From: Victivallaceae bacterium | GTDB taxonomy: Bacteria > Verrucomicrobiota > Lentisphaeria > Victivallales > Victivallaceae | Assembly (NCBI GenBank): GCA_028709805.1 | Contig: JAQUTL010000013.1 | Location: forward strand, 1 to 64,000 | Direction: 5' to 3' | DNA length: 64,000 nucleotides | Shown: positions 8,062-15,311 of the stretch, piece after piece | Position numbering within the stretch: the first letter of the stretch is position 1 | Layout of the letters: every line of letters starts with the position of its first letter | Notes under the pieces: generated by a model | What the model was told of the DNA's origin: nothing | Databases searched by the model: none | What the model saw: only the letters and a program-made list of their open reading frames with translations | Program-made: the position numbers and the translations under genes

Positions 8062-8876
8062 TCAATCTCAACGCGATTCTGCCGGAAGCGAAAAGGGAAA
8101 AACGGGCGATTGCCGCGTTCAACATTTCAAATTATGAAACGGCGCTGGCGGTGATCAATGCCGCCGAAGCGGAAAAACGGCCGGTTGTGCTTCAGGTGTA
8201 TGCCAGACTGTTCGTTGACCAGCGGGGGTCAGATCTTGCCGGCTGTCTTGAACGGCTCGCCCATCGCGCCGGTGTACCGGTGGCGCTCCATCTTGACCAC
8301 GGCGACAACGTCGGTCAGGTAAAAGCGGCGTTGGCCTCCGGCTACACCTCGGTCATGTATGACGGCTCCTGTCTGCCGTTCGACGAAAATGTGCGAATCG
8401 CCCGCTTTACCGCCGACTACGCCCACAAACTCGGCGCCAGCGCGGAGGGCGAGATCGGCCATGTTTCGGCGGCGGGGAAGGGGGTTCCCACCGGCGAAGA
8501 GGAGGCGGAGGCGTTTGTCCGGCAGACCGGCGTGGACGCGCTGTCCATCGCCATCGGGACCGCGCACGGCTACTATCCATCCGCGCCGGCGATCAATCTT
8601 GACCTGTGCGCCGCGATCGCCGCGCGGCTGCCCGACCTGCCGCTGGTTCTGCATGGCGCCACCGACACTCCCCGCGAGGCGATTCGCGAGGCGGTGCGTC
8701 TCGGCGTGGCCAAGGTGAATATCGCCACTGAATTTCAGGATGTGTTCCTCAAGGCGGTGCGTTCCGAGCTGAACAGCGAAGGCGACGGATTCCGGCCGAT
8801 CGACGAAGTTTTCGCACCGGCAATATTTGAATGCACCGAGTTCGCGCGCTCGTTCATTCATTTTCTTGCCGAGTAA
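8052..8876 (+). CDS. Class II ketose-bisphosphate aldolase (GatY/KbaY-like)
   Basis: A zinc-dependent aldolase that splits a ketose 1,6-bisphosphate into DHAP and glyceraldehyde 3-phosphate. The 274-residue protein has LDHGD at 81-85 (catalytic Asp82 and zinc ligand His83), zinc-ligand regions GTAHGYY (His172) and LHGATD (His201), and KVNIATEF near 226. HGATDTP resembles the HGASDVP of tagatose-bisphosphate aldolases rather than the HGGSG of fructose-bisphosphate aldolases, so a tagatose-type substrate is plausible but unproven. It overlaps the upstream kinase gene, with which it is probably co-translated. Confidence 0.83.
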   Translation: MSLVNLNAILPEAKREKRAIAAFNISNYETALAVINAAEAEKRPVVLQVYARLFVDQRGSDLAGCLERLAHRAGVPVALHLDHGDNVGQVKAALASGYTSVMYDGSCLPFDENVRIARFTADYAHKLGASAEGEIGHVSAAGKGVPTGEEEAEAFVRQTGVDALSIAIGTAHGYYPSAPAINLDLCAAIAARLPDLPLVLHGATDTPREAIREAVRLGVAKVNIATEFQDVFLKAVRSELNSEGDGFRPIDEVFAPAIFECTEFARSFIHFLAE

Positions 8877-8886
8877 GCGGCACCGG

Positions 8887-8928
8887 TGCGGACGATACGG
8901 ACGGCTTTGCCGTCCGGTCCCGTCCGCA
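8887..8928. terminator. Nested hairpin after the aldolase gene
   Basis: Outer arms TGCGGACG (8887-8894) and CGTCCGCA (8921-8928) enclose an inner hairpin CGGACGGC-TTT-GCCGTCCG (8898-8916). There is no T-run, so it may terminate by another route or stabilise the 3' end. Confidence 0.5.
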
Positions 8929-8954
8929 TCAGGCGGCTTGTCCGGCAGGAATAA

Positions 8955-9277
8955 ATATGGGTTGTTGAATCGGACGGTTCTATACCGCCGTCCTATATTT
9001 TTGTGTGATTCCCGGCATAGCAAAGATAAAAATCGAAGCCGGAATCTGCAGCAATAAAAACCATCCATGCATCTGTATCCAGCGGATCAGGTCTGCGGTC
9101 AGGACGGTGATCGCAATAACGGTTTCGGAACAGTCCCGGCGCTTCACCATCACCCGGCTCATTTCCAACCGGTGTTTGCATTGACCGAATTTTTCTTTAA
9201 TTGCATTGCGTGCGGAATTATCCGCCAGCTCCAGCTTCAGCAATTTCGGATTCCGTTTCTTGGGCGGTCGGTCTGAA
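8955..9277 (-). mobile_element. 3' fragment of an IS5-like insertion sequence
   Basis: The minus strand encodes about 75 residues of a DDE transposase C-terminus (ADNSARNAIKEKFGQCKHR, then DCSETVIAITVLTADLIRW). It is clearly related to the larger fragment at 54.6-55.3 kb, but about a quarter of residues differ. The conserved Glu of the DDE triad falls in IKEKFGQ. A degraded terminal repeat (GGGTTGTTGAA) lies at 8959-8969. The 5' side breaks at about 9277, exactly inside a CRISPR repeat, so this element inserted into or recombined with the array. Confidence 0.7.
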
Positions 9278-9357
9278 CGTGTGAGGCTGGCGCTAAGCAT
9301 AGTCAACCTCGCGTCCCGCGTAGCGGTTTCAATACACGCCCGCGTGTGAGGCGGGCG
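9278..9357 (-). CRISPR. Relic type I-C CRISPR array: one repeat, one spacer, one truncated repeat
   Basis: The intact repeat (9357 to 9326, minus strand) has the I-C form: arms CGCCCGC and GCGGGCG around CTCACAC, ending in GTATTGAAAC. A spacer of about 33 bp follows (9325-9293). Then the first half of a second repeat, CGCCAGCCTCACACG with one mismatch, ends at 9278 where the IS5-like fragment begins. The array lies downstream of the cas4-cas1 remnants on the same strand, as in I-C loci. The cas2 gene and the leader are missing. Confidence 0.8.
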
Positions 9358-9796
9358 CCAACTCCAGCGCACAAAATGCCGCCGCCATCGCCTCCGACAC
9401 CGGAGAATAATCTCGGCGGAAACGGCGTAGCACTGCTCGCTGGTTGGCAATCTTGCCCGCCACCAGCATCATAATCACCCGGGTTGAGCGTTCCGGCGAG
9501 TCGGCAATCCTGTACTGTTCGCGCCGCAGCAGGACATTCCCGGAAACCGGCCCCTCCACCCGGGCAAGGAGGCGCCCGAATTCATCCAGAAACGAAATCA
9601 TGATGTCATGCTCCGCGCAGAAATGCATAAGATAAGGTGAGCACGAAACCCGACCAAAACAGACAATGCCGGAGAAGTTGTGAGTCGGCAGACGCACCGC
9701 CTCTTCGCCATCCCGGTTTATAACCAGAGCCAGTCCATCCAGCGCCAGATAGGATCCCGGAGTGGTGACGTAAAGGATGTTTTGAAGCTTTCTCAT
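9329..9796 (-). pseudogene. cas1: Truncated cas1 (type I-C), fused to a CRISPR repeat
   Basis: Cas1 is the integrase that adds new spacers. The frame starts MRKLQNILYVTTPGSYLALD and matches I-C Cas1 through LPTHNFSGIVCFG, SPYLMHFCAEHDIMISFLD and GPVSGNVLLRREQY. After about 143 residues it runs straight into the CRISPR repeat, whose bases encode the last dozen codons before a TGA within the repeat. Cas1 is normally about 340 residues, so the helical catalytic C-terminal domain with the metal-binding Glu, His and Asp is gone. The ATG overlaps the cas4 stop as ATGA, as in intact I-C operons. It is non-functional. Confidence 0.82.
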
Positions 9797-10272
9797 GACA
9801 GCATCTCCCTGAAATCGTCTCCATAAGTTCGCCGTTTGCGCGGCGGCATGCAATATTCCTGCATAGAACAGGCCCGGCTTTTTGCCGAGTATGTTCCAGC
9901 CGGTGTAACCCCGGATTCAAGAAGATCGTGACATGCGGTGATGGCGGATGCGCATTCCAAGCGCAGTTTTTCTGTTACGCATATTTCCATCCGGGTACGG
10001 GTTTCAAAATAGAAGAGCCAAGCCTTGTCAATGGTAAATTTCATCATCTCTTCGAGGCACAGAGCCTGTGCGCACATCTGTACGGCGTCACGATTTAGAT
10101 GGCGGGTGTCGAGGCGGTTGTGAACCGCTTCGGTTCCCCGGCTGTGATGCGACGGTTTTTCACTGAAAAATATCCATACAACATTGGTTGGCGGTAAAAC
10201 GCGGCTGTAATGTTGCGTTTCCTGCTTGCAAATATATTCCGGCAATGTTATTTTAGTTCTCATGTACTGCAT
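9793..10272 (-). pseudogene. cas4: cas4 remnant (type I-C)
   Basis: Cas4 is a RecB-like nuclease that trims prespacers. The C-terminal 110 residues are Cas4-like: DAVQMCAQALCLEEMM, then FYFETRTRMEI and ACSMQEYCMPP. About the first 50 residues do not match Cas4, and the N-terminal FCPR-type cysteine and the nuclease core Asp and Glu-Tyr-Lys are not seen. Of the usual three C-terminal iron-sulfur cysteines, the first appears to be Ser (KSRAC for K-C-x-x-C). The gene overlaps cas1 by ATGA. With cas3, cas5, cas8c and cas7 absent from the region, this is a relic. Confidence 0.72.
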
Positions 10273-10333
10273 CCGATAAAAGGGTGGAGTCCATTCTTTG
10301 TCTAATTAATAATTATAACGAGGAGGTTTGAGC

Positions 10334-11536
10334 ATGAAAGACAATATCAATATCAATGAAGTACGTGAAATAAGACTGAAAACGCTGGTCTATTTCGGTT
10401 GCGGCGCGGTGAACAAGATTGAAGACATCGCCGCAGCGTTGGCGAAGCGCGGCGTCGGAAAAATTCTGGTTGTTACCGGACATGGCGCCTACAAGTCCAC
10501 CGGCGCGTGGGACAAGGTGGTTCCGGCGCTGGCCGCGCACAAGATATCCCATGTGCTGTACGACAAGGTGACGCCGAATCCGACTACGATCCAGATCGAC
10601 GAAGCGGTCGCGCTGGGGCATGGCGCCCAGGCGGTTCTCTGCATCGGCGGCGGCAGTCCGGTGGACACCGGCAAAAGCGCGGCTGTGCTGCTGGCCAATC
10701 CGCAGTACAACGCCGACGACCTCTATAAATACAAGTTTGCGCCGGAAAAGGCGGTTCCGATCGCAGTGATCAATTTGACCCACGGCACCGGGACCGAGGT
10801 CGACCGCGTGGCGGTGGCCACCATACCGGAAAATGAGTTCAAACCGGCGATCGTGGCCGACTGCATCTATCCGGAGTGGGCGATTGACGACCCGGCGCTG
10901 ATGACCGGACTTTCCGAAAAACAGACCCGGTTCGTCAGCATCGACGCGGTCAACCACGCGGTCGAGGCGGTGAGCAGCGTTATTGCCAGTCCGTGGTCGG
11001 TCACGCTTGGCCGCGAGGCGATTGCGCTGGTGGCATCCTGGCTGCCGAAGGCGCTGAACAATCCGAAGGACCTTGAGGCCCGCTATTATCTGCTTTACGC
11101 GTCGATGCTGGCCGGCGCTTCGTTCGACAACGGTATGCTGCATTACACGCACGCGCTTGAGCATCCGCTGAGCGCGGTGAAGCCGGATCTGACTCACGGG
11201 CTGGGGCTGGCCATGCTGCTGCCGGCGGTGATTAAGCACATCTATGCCGCGCGCTCCGGGGTGCTGGCCGACGTGTTGTCTCCGCTGGTTCCCGGACTCT
11301 CCGGCGCTCCGTCCGAGGCCGACAATGCGGCGAAGGGAGTTGAAGACTGGCTGTTCTCGGTCGGCTCCACCCACAAACTGGCCGACGAGGGGTTCTCGGC
11401 GGATGACATCGACAAGCTGGTGGAGCTGGTTTTCACCACGCCGTCGCTGGACATTCTGCTTTCGCTGGCGCCGAACCGGGCCGACCGTGCGGCGGTGCGT
11501 GAAATCTATGTGAATTCACTGCATCGGCTGGCATAA
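10334..11536 (+). CDS. Iron-containing (group III) alcohol dehydrogenase
   Basis: A 400-residue NAD(P)-dependent dehydrogenase of the Fe-ADH family, probably acting on short alcohols or aldehydes in fermentation. The ATG at 10334 is preceded by AGGAGG at 7 bases; an in-frame TTG two codons earlier is less likely. It has YFGCGAV near residue 20, the dinucleotide-binding GGGSPVDTGKSA near residue 99, and metal-ligand regions around DAVNHAVEAV, HALEHPLS and THGLGLAMLLP. The family has many substrates, and nothing here narrows it. It is divergent from the CRISPR relic and followed directly by an unknown membrane protein gene. Confidence 0.85.
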   Translation: MKDNININEVREIRLKTLVYFGCGAVNKIEDIAAALAKRGVGKILVVTGHGAYKSTGAWDKVVPALAAHKISHVLYDKVTPNPTTIQIDEAVALGHGAQAVLCIGGGSPVDTGKSAAVLLANPQYNADDLYKYKFAPEKAVPIAVINLTHGTGTEVDRVAVATIPENEFKPAIVADCIYPEWAIDDPALMTGLSEKQTRFVSIDAVNHAVEAVSSVIASPWSVTLGREAIALVASWLPKALNNPKDLEARYYLLYASMLAGASFDNGMLHYTHALEHPLSAVKPDLTHGLGLAMLLPAVIKHIYAARSGVLADVLSPLVPGLSGAPSEADNAAKGVEDWLFSVGSTHKLADEGFSADDIDKLVELVFTTPSLDILLSLAPNRADRAAVREIYVNSLHRLA

Positions 11537-11622
11537 AGATGAAATGTCGCCGCCGCCGGGTTCCGGCGGCGGCTAATCCGGCGGCATCCGGCATGGACAA
11601 CAACCTCTGGAAGGATGAAGAC

Positions 11623-13599
11623 ATGGGGCAGGTGGAGAAGTGGGCGCGGCGGGTGTTCGGGTGGACGCTCTCCGCGGTGTTTCTGACGATTCTGCTGTAT
11701 ATCTGGCTGGTGATCGGATTCGGGTTCGACCTGCTGCCGGAAAACAGTTCCGATTTCGTCCGGATGCTGCTGTGGGCGCTGCTTCCCGGCGTACCGGCGG
11801 CGTTGGCGGCGTTGGCTGCGTTGGCTGCGTTGGTGGCGTCGGCGTTGGTCGCGGTGTGGGTGCGGGAGGTGCATCCGGCGGCATTCCCGCAAGGGTGTTG
11901 TGGTGTCTTTTATTCTTTGTTGTTGGGAATGGTTTTAGTGTTGTTCAGCTCTATCGGGCAGCTTGTTGCCTTCGGTCTGCTGATCGCTCCGGCCCGCCGC
12001 CGCGGGCGCGGCGTGTTCGTACTGCTGGTGACGGAAATCGTATTGGCTGTTCTGCTGTCATCTGTGGCGATCTGTGGTGCAGTAAGCGCCAAGGTGGTTG
12101 GCGGTTTTGCCGGCGGCGTGGTGTGGTTGGCTTTTTTCATGGTTTATGTTATCGGGTTATTGCTGCTGATCCCGCATATTTCCGGTATCCGTCTTCCGCG
12201 CTGGCAGCGGATCTTTGCATGGGTGACGGTGCTGGCGGCGGTCATCGCCGCCGGAAGCGGCGAGGCGGCAATTTATTGGGTCGATCGGCGTACAATGGCG
12301 ATGGCGGAAGAACTGGGGCGGCAGGGAGTGCCATTTAGCTTGGACGAAATGGTCTCGGCATATTATCGTGGTGTTACCCCGGATGCCGATTTTACCGATG
12401 TTATGAATGAGATAAAACATAAGCCGTTTAAATCCATGTTTTTGTTTGCAAGTTATTTGGATTTTAATACTTTAGTGCCGCCGGATGGCATGGAGGCGGT
12501 CGAACGCGATGTGAGAGGCGCGCTTGCGTCGCGGTCCGGGCTTGTTGATCGGTGTGATGCGGTTTTCAGTCGGTTTCCGCTTTATTACCGGATTGATTCC
12601 GATTGGGATTGGGAACAGTTTGGCGTTCCTCCATATTTAGAATCCGTGCGCGTTTGCGCCGTATTGTATCTGGTTCGTATCCGACTGGCGCAGTCTAAGC
12701 GTGATGGCGGCGAACTTGTACGGCTGTATCGACTTTCCGGAAATTTGTTGCGTTCGCTGCTTGTGGCTGATAATTATCTTGTCGGGGACGTGCTGGCTTC
12801 CTATGTGCACTATTCCAGAATACACGCACTTGCCGACCTGCTCGGCGACAGCGTGTTGACGGCTGAGGATATTGATTCAATAGCGGCGGATTTGCGGAGT
12901 TTGCGTCCGCATTTCCGGCCGGCGTTACTTGCCGCTTACAGTCGGGAAATTGGCATCGAAAGCGCTATGGTCGACAATGTGTTGAAAAAGCCTTACCAAG
13001 ATGAGACATATTGGGAATATCCATGGCGCAATGTCATTGGTGCACCGGTTTACATCCGAACCCGCAACCGTCAGATGGATATGATGCGCTATTTTTCCCA
13101 AATGTTGGAATTGCTGAGAAATATGGAGCCGTCGCCGACAACGTATGCAAAGCTTAAGACGAAAATTTATGTGCCGGATAAATATAGTTTTCTATCGCGT
13201 CCGTATGAGTTGTCTCCCTCCTTCGTGTGGCTGACGGTTAATCTCTCATTAAGGGCGGAGGCTTTGGCCGATATGGCGCTGATAAGCTGTGAGATCGAGC
13301 GGTTCAGGATGAAGAACGGCCGGCTGCCGGAGTCGCTGGACGAACTCGCCATGAAGGATATGCCGCGCGACCCGTACAATGGAAACCCGTTCGTCTATAA
13401 GACCGGGAAGTTCAAAGTCGCATCCCATGGCGAACATTATGAACGGGAGGTTGAATTCACCGGTTATCGTCTCGTCAGTTCGGGGTATCTTGAATTCGAG
13501 CCGGATGAAACCCGCGGTTCGTTCACCGTGCCGGACCCCGGAAGCGCCGTTGTCGTGTCGGAGGAGCGTTTTGACGATGAATGGGCGACGGGGGAATAG
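11623..13599 (+). CDS. Large multi-pass membrane protein of unknown function
   Basis: About 658 residues. The ATG at 11623 follows GGAAGG by 8 bases; an in-frame ATG at 11593 has no such site. The first 230 residues hold about six hydrophobic segments, including a low-complexity stretch built from GCGTTGGCG-type repeats (11800-11860) that reads ALAALAALAALVASALVAV. The remaining 400 residues are soluble and mostly helical. Near the C-terminus CEIERFRMKNGRLPESLDEL and PRDPYNGNPFVYK form a pattern like that of the pseudopilin-like ends of many large PVC-group proteins. No catalytic motif was found. The last third has more AT-rich codons than its neighbours. Confidence 0.75.
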   Translation: MGQVEKWARRVFGWTLSAVFLTILLYIWLVIGFGFDLLPENSSDFVRMLLWALLPGVPAALAALAALAALVASALVAVWVREVHPAAFPQGCCGVFYSLLLGMVLVLFSSIGQLVAFGLLIAPARRRGRGVFVLLVTEIVLAVLLSSVAICGAVSAKVVGGFAGGVVWLAFFMVYVIGLLLLIPHISGIRLPRWQRIFAWVTVLAAVIAAGSGEAAIYWVDRRTMAMAEELGRQGVPFSLDEMVSAYYRGVTPDADFTDVMNEIKHKPFKSMFLFASYLDFNTLVPPDGMEAVERDVRGALASRSGLVDRCDAVFSRFPLYYRIDSDWDWEQFGVPPYLESVRVCAVLYLVRIRLAQSKRDGGELVRLYRLSGNLLRSLLVADNYLVGDVLASYVHYSRIHALADLLGDSVLTAEDIDSIAADLRSLRPHFRPALLAAYSREIGIESAMVDNVLKKPYQDETYWEYPWRNVIGAPVYIRTRNRQMDMMRYFSQMLELLRNMEPSPTTYAKLKTKIYVPDKYSFLSRPYELSPSFVWLTVNLSLRAEALADMALISCEIERFRMKNGRLPESLDELAMKDMPRDPYNGNPFVYKTGKFKVASHGEHYEREVEFTGYRLVSSGYLEFEPDETRGSFTVPDPGSAVVVSEERFDDEWATGE

Positions 13600-13619
13600 G
13601 TTTGGAACAGCTCGTCGTT

Positions 13620-14564
13620 TCAGTCGAGGCTGAACTCCGGGGGGGGGAAGTTCACTCTTTCCTCCGCCGCCGTGATCGTTTCCGTCCGGGTGAAGCCCAT
13701 TCCGGCCAGACGGCGCACTGCGGCGTCGAACAGTTCAGGCGGTGCGCTCGCCCCGGCGGTGAGGCCGAGTCGGAAGACCGCGGTCAGTTCCGCTTCGGTG
13801 ATTTCTTCCGGCGTGTCGATCAGTTTTGCACGGCAGTCGGCGGTTTCCGCTACTTTGCACAGTTCGATTGAATTTGAACTGTGCGGCGACCCGATTATCA
13901 GCGTCAGTTCGCACTTTTGCGCCAGCATCCCTACCGCGTTCTGCCGGTTCTCGGTGGCGTAGCAGTGACGGTTGGCGATCCGCACTTCGGCGCCGAAACG
14001 GCGCTTTAACGCGTCAAGCACCGGCTCGATCGCCGCGTTGTTCAATGTGGTCTGAGTCAACACCGCCGGAATCCCGGACAAATCTGGCAGCGCGGCGGCC
14101 GCCGCCGCGTCAGGAACCATGATCCCCGGCCGTTCCGCCGGGAGCTGGCCGAGCGTTCCGATGATTTCCGGATGTCCGGGTTTGCCGATCAGCAGCACCC
14201 GCCGTCCGGCGGCGGCGAGTTGGCGCGCCTGTTCATGGAGCGCGGTGACCAGCGGACAGGTGGCGTCGATCACTTTCAGGTCGCGCCGCGCGGCCTCGGC
14301 CGCGACGTCAAGCCCGACGCCGTGCGCGCTGAAGATCAGGATCGCGCCGTCCTCCGCCTCATTTACCGACTTTATAAAAGAGACGCCGCGTCCGCGCAGT
14401 TCGGCGACCACATGGTTGTTGTGGACAATCTCATTGAAAACGAATATTTTGCGTCTGCCGTGCGCTGCGAGCACCGCCTCCACCACCGCCACGGCCCGGC
14501 GCACGCCGGCGCAGAAGCCGTGCGGTATGCCGATGAACAAGCGTTTTTCCTCCGCTCCGGTCAT
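13620..14564 (-). CDS. ispH: 4-hydroxy-3-methylbut-2-enyl diphosphate reductase
   Basis: The last enzyme of the MEP isoprenoid pathway, a [4Fe-4S] reductase making IPP and DMAPP. In the 314-residue protein the three cluster cysteines are C18 (GFCAGV), C103 (DATCPLV) and C201 (HCYATENRQ); the catalytic Glu is E133 in GHPE, and TQTT spans 170-173. Length and spacing match the family. It is the last gene of the minus-strand cluster, starting 9 bases after the LolA-like gene ends, and converges on the membrane protein gene with only 20 bases between. Confidence 0.95.
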   Translation of the reverse strand: MTGAEEKRLFIGIPHGFCAGVRRAVAVVEAVLAAHGRRKIFVFNEIVHNNHVVAELRGRGVSFIKSVNEAEDGAILIFSAHGVGLDVAAEAARRDLKVIDATCPLVTALHEQARQLAAAGRRVLLIGKPGHPEIIGTLGQLPAERPGIMVPDAAAAAALPDLSGIPAVLTQTTLNNAAIEPVLDALKRRFGAEVRIANRHCYATENRQNAVGMLAQKCELTLIIGSPHSSNSIELCKVAETADCRAKLIDTPEEITEAELTAVFRLGLTAGASAPPELFDAAVRRLAGMGFTRTETITAAEERVNFPPPEFSLD

Positions 14565-14573
14565 CGGTCGTCC

Positions 14574-15311
14574 TTATTTGATACTGCGGAAGACGTTTAC
14601 CGGCGGACGGGCGGGATCGAGTTCGGCCGCTTCCGCCTCGGTGAACTCCACCTTGGTGCGCCAGCCCGGACCCTGAAGTTTGAGCTGCGTCGGCACCCAG
14701 AATCCGCTGTCGGTTTCCTTGAACCGCTCCACCTCCATGGTGCGCGCCGGCTTCGACAGATCGGTTATCTTATCAAAAAATTCCACCTTGATCGGGAAAA
14801 AATAGTCGGCGGCGACACTGACTTTTGCCGCTTCATCGGTCTCCGGATTTTTCAGCAGCAGCACCCGGCATTCGGCGGTGCGGAAGGTTGTCGGCGCCAG
14901 TTCGCGTTCGAGCGGCCAGTAGAGGAATGCCATGCTGAGGTCTTCGGGTTTTATGCCGAATTCTCCGAAAAGCGAATCCTTGTATCCGCCTTCTTTCAGC
15001 GGCGTCACCGTGGTTCCCTCATCGCCCGACGTGTAGCTTTGGCCGATGCGGTATCCCTCGCGATTGTCCACGATCACCTGCGACAGCCGACGGTCGGCGG
15101 TGAGCATGATGCCGAGGTAGATCGGTTTTTCCACCACCTCTCCGCCGCGCCGCAGATGGCTGACGGTCCCGTACAGTCTGGCGTAGTTCTGCTGACCGGT
15201 CGGGTGGCGGACTCTGGCGAGAAACGCCGCTGCGTCCATGACCGGACGGTCGGCGGCAACTGCCAGTATGACGGCGGACAATACGCAGAGCAGTCCGGTT
15301 ATTTTCCTCAT
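14574..15311 (-). CDS. LolA-like outer-membrane lipoprotein-sorting family protein
   Basis: A 245-residue exported protein with a signal peptide (residues 1-19, ending near AVAA). The region SMAFLYWPLERE followed by CRVLLLKNPE, and a C-terminal GFWVPTQLKL, resembles the LolA-like family whose members carry or process lipids or lipoproteins between membranes. True LolA function is not certain. It overlaps the lon gene by 4 bases (ATGA) and precedes ispH, so it belongs to an operon together with tolB, another envelope protein. Confidence 0.72.
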   Translation of the reverse strand: MRKITGLLCVLSAVILAVAADRPVMDAAAFLARVRHPTGQQNYARLYGTVSHLRRGGEVVEKPIYLGIMLTADRRLSQVIVDNREGYRIGQSYTSGDEGTTVTPLKEGGYKDSLFGEFGIKPEDLSMAFLYWPLERELAPTTFRTAECRVLLLKNPETDEAAKVSVAADYFFPIKVEFFDKITDLSKPARTMEVERFKETDSGFWVPTQLKLQGPGWRTKVEFTEAEAAELDPARPPVNVFRSIK

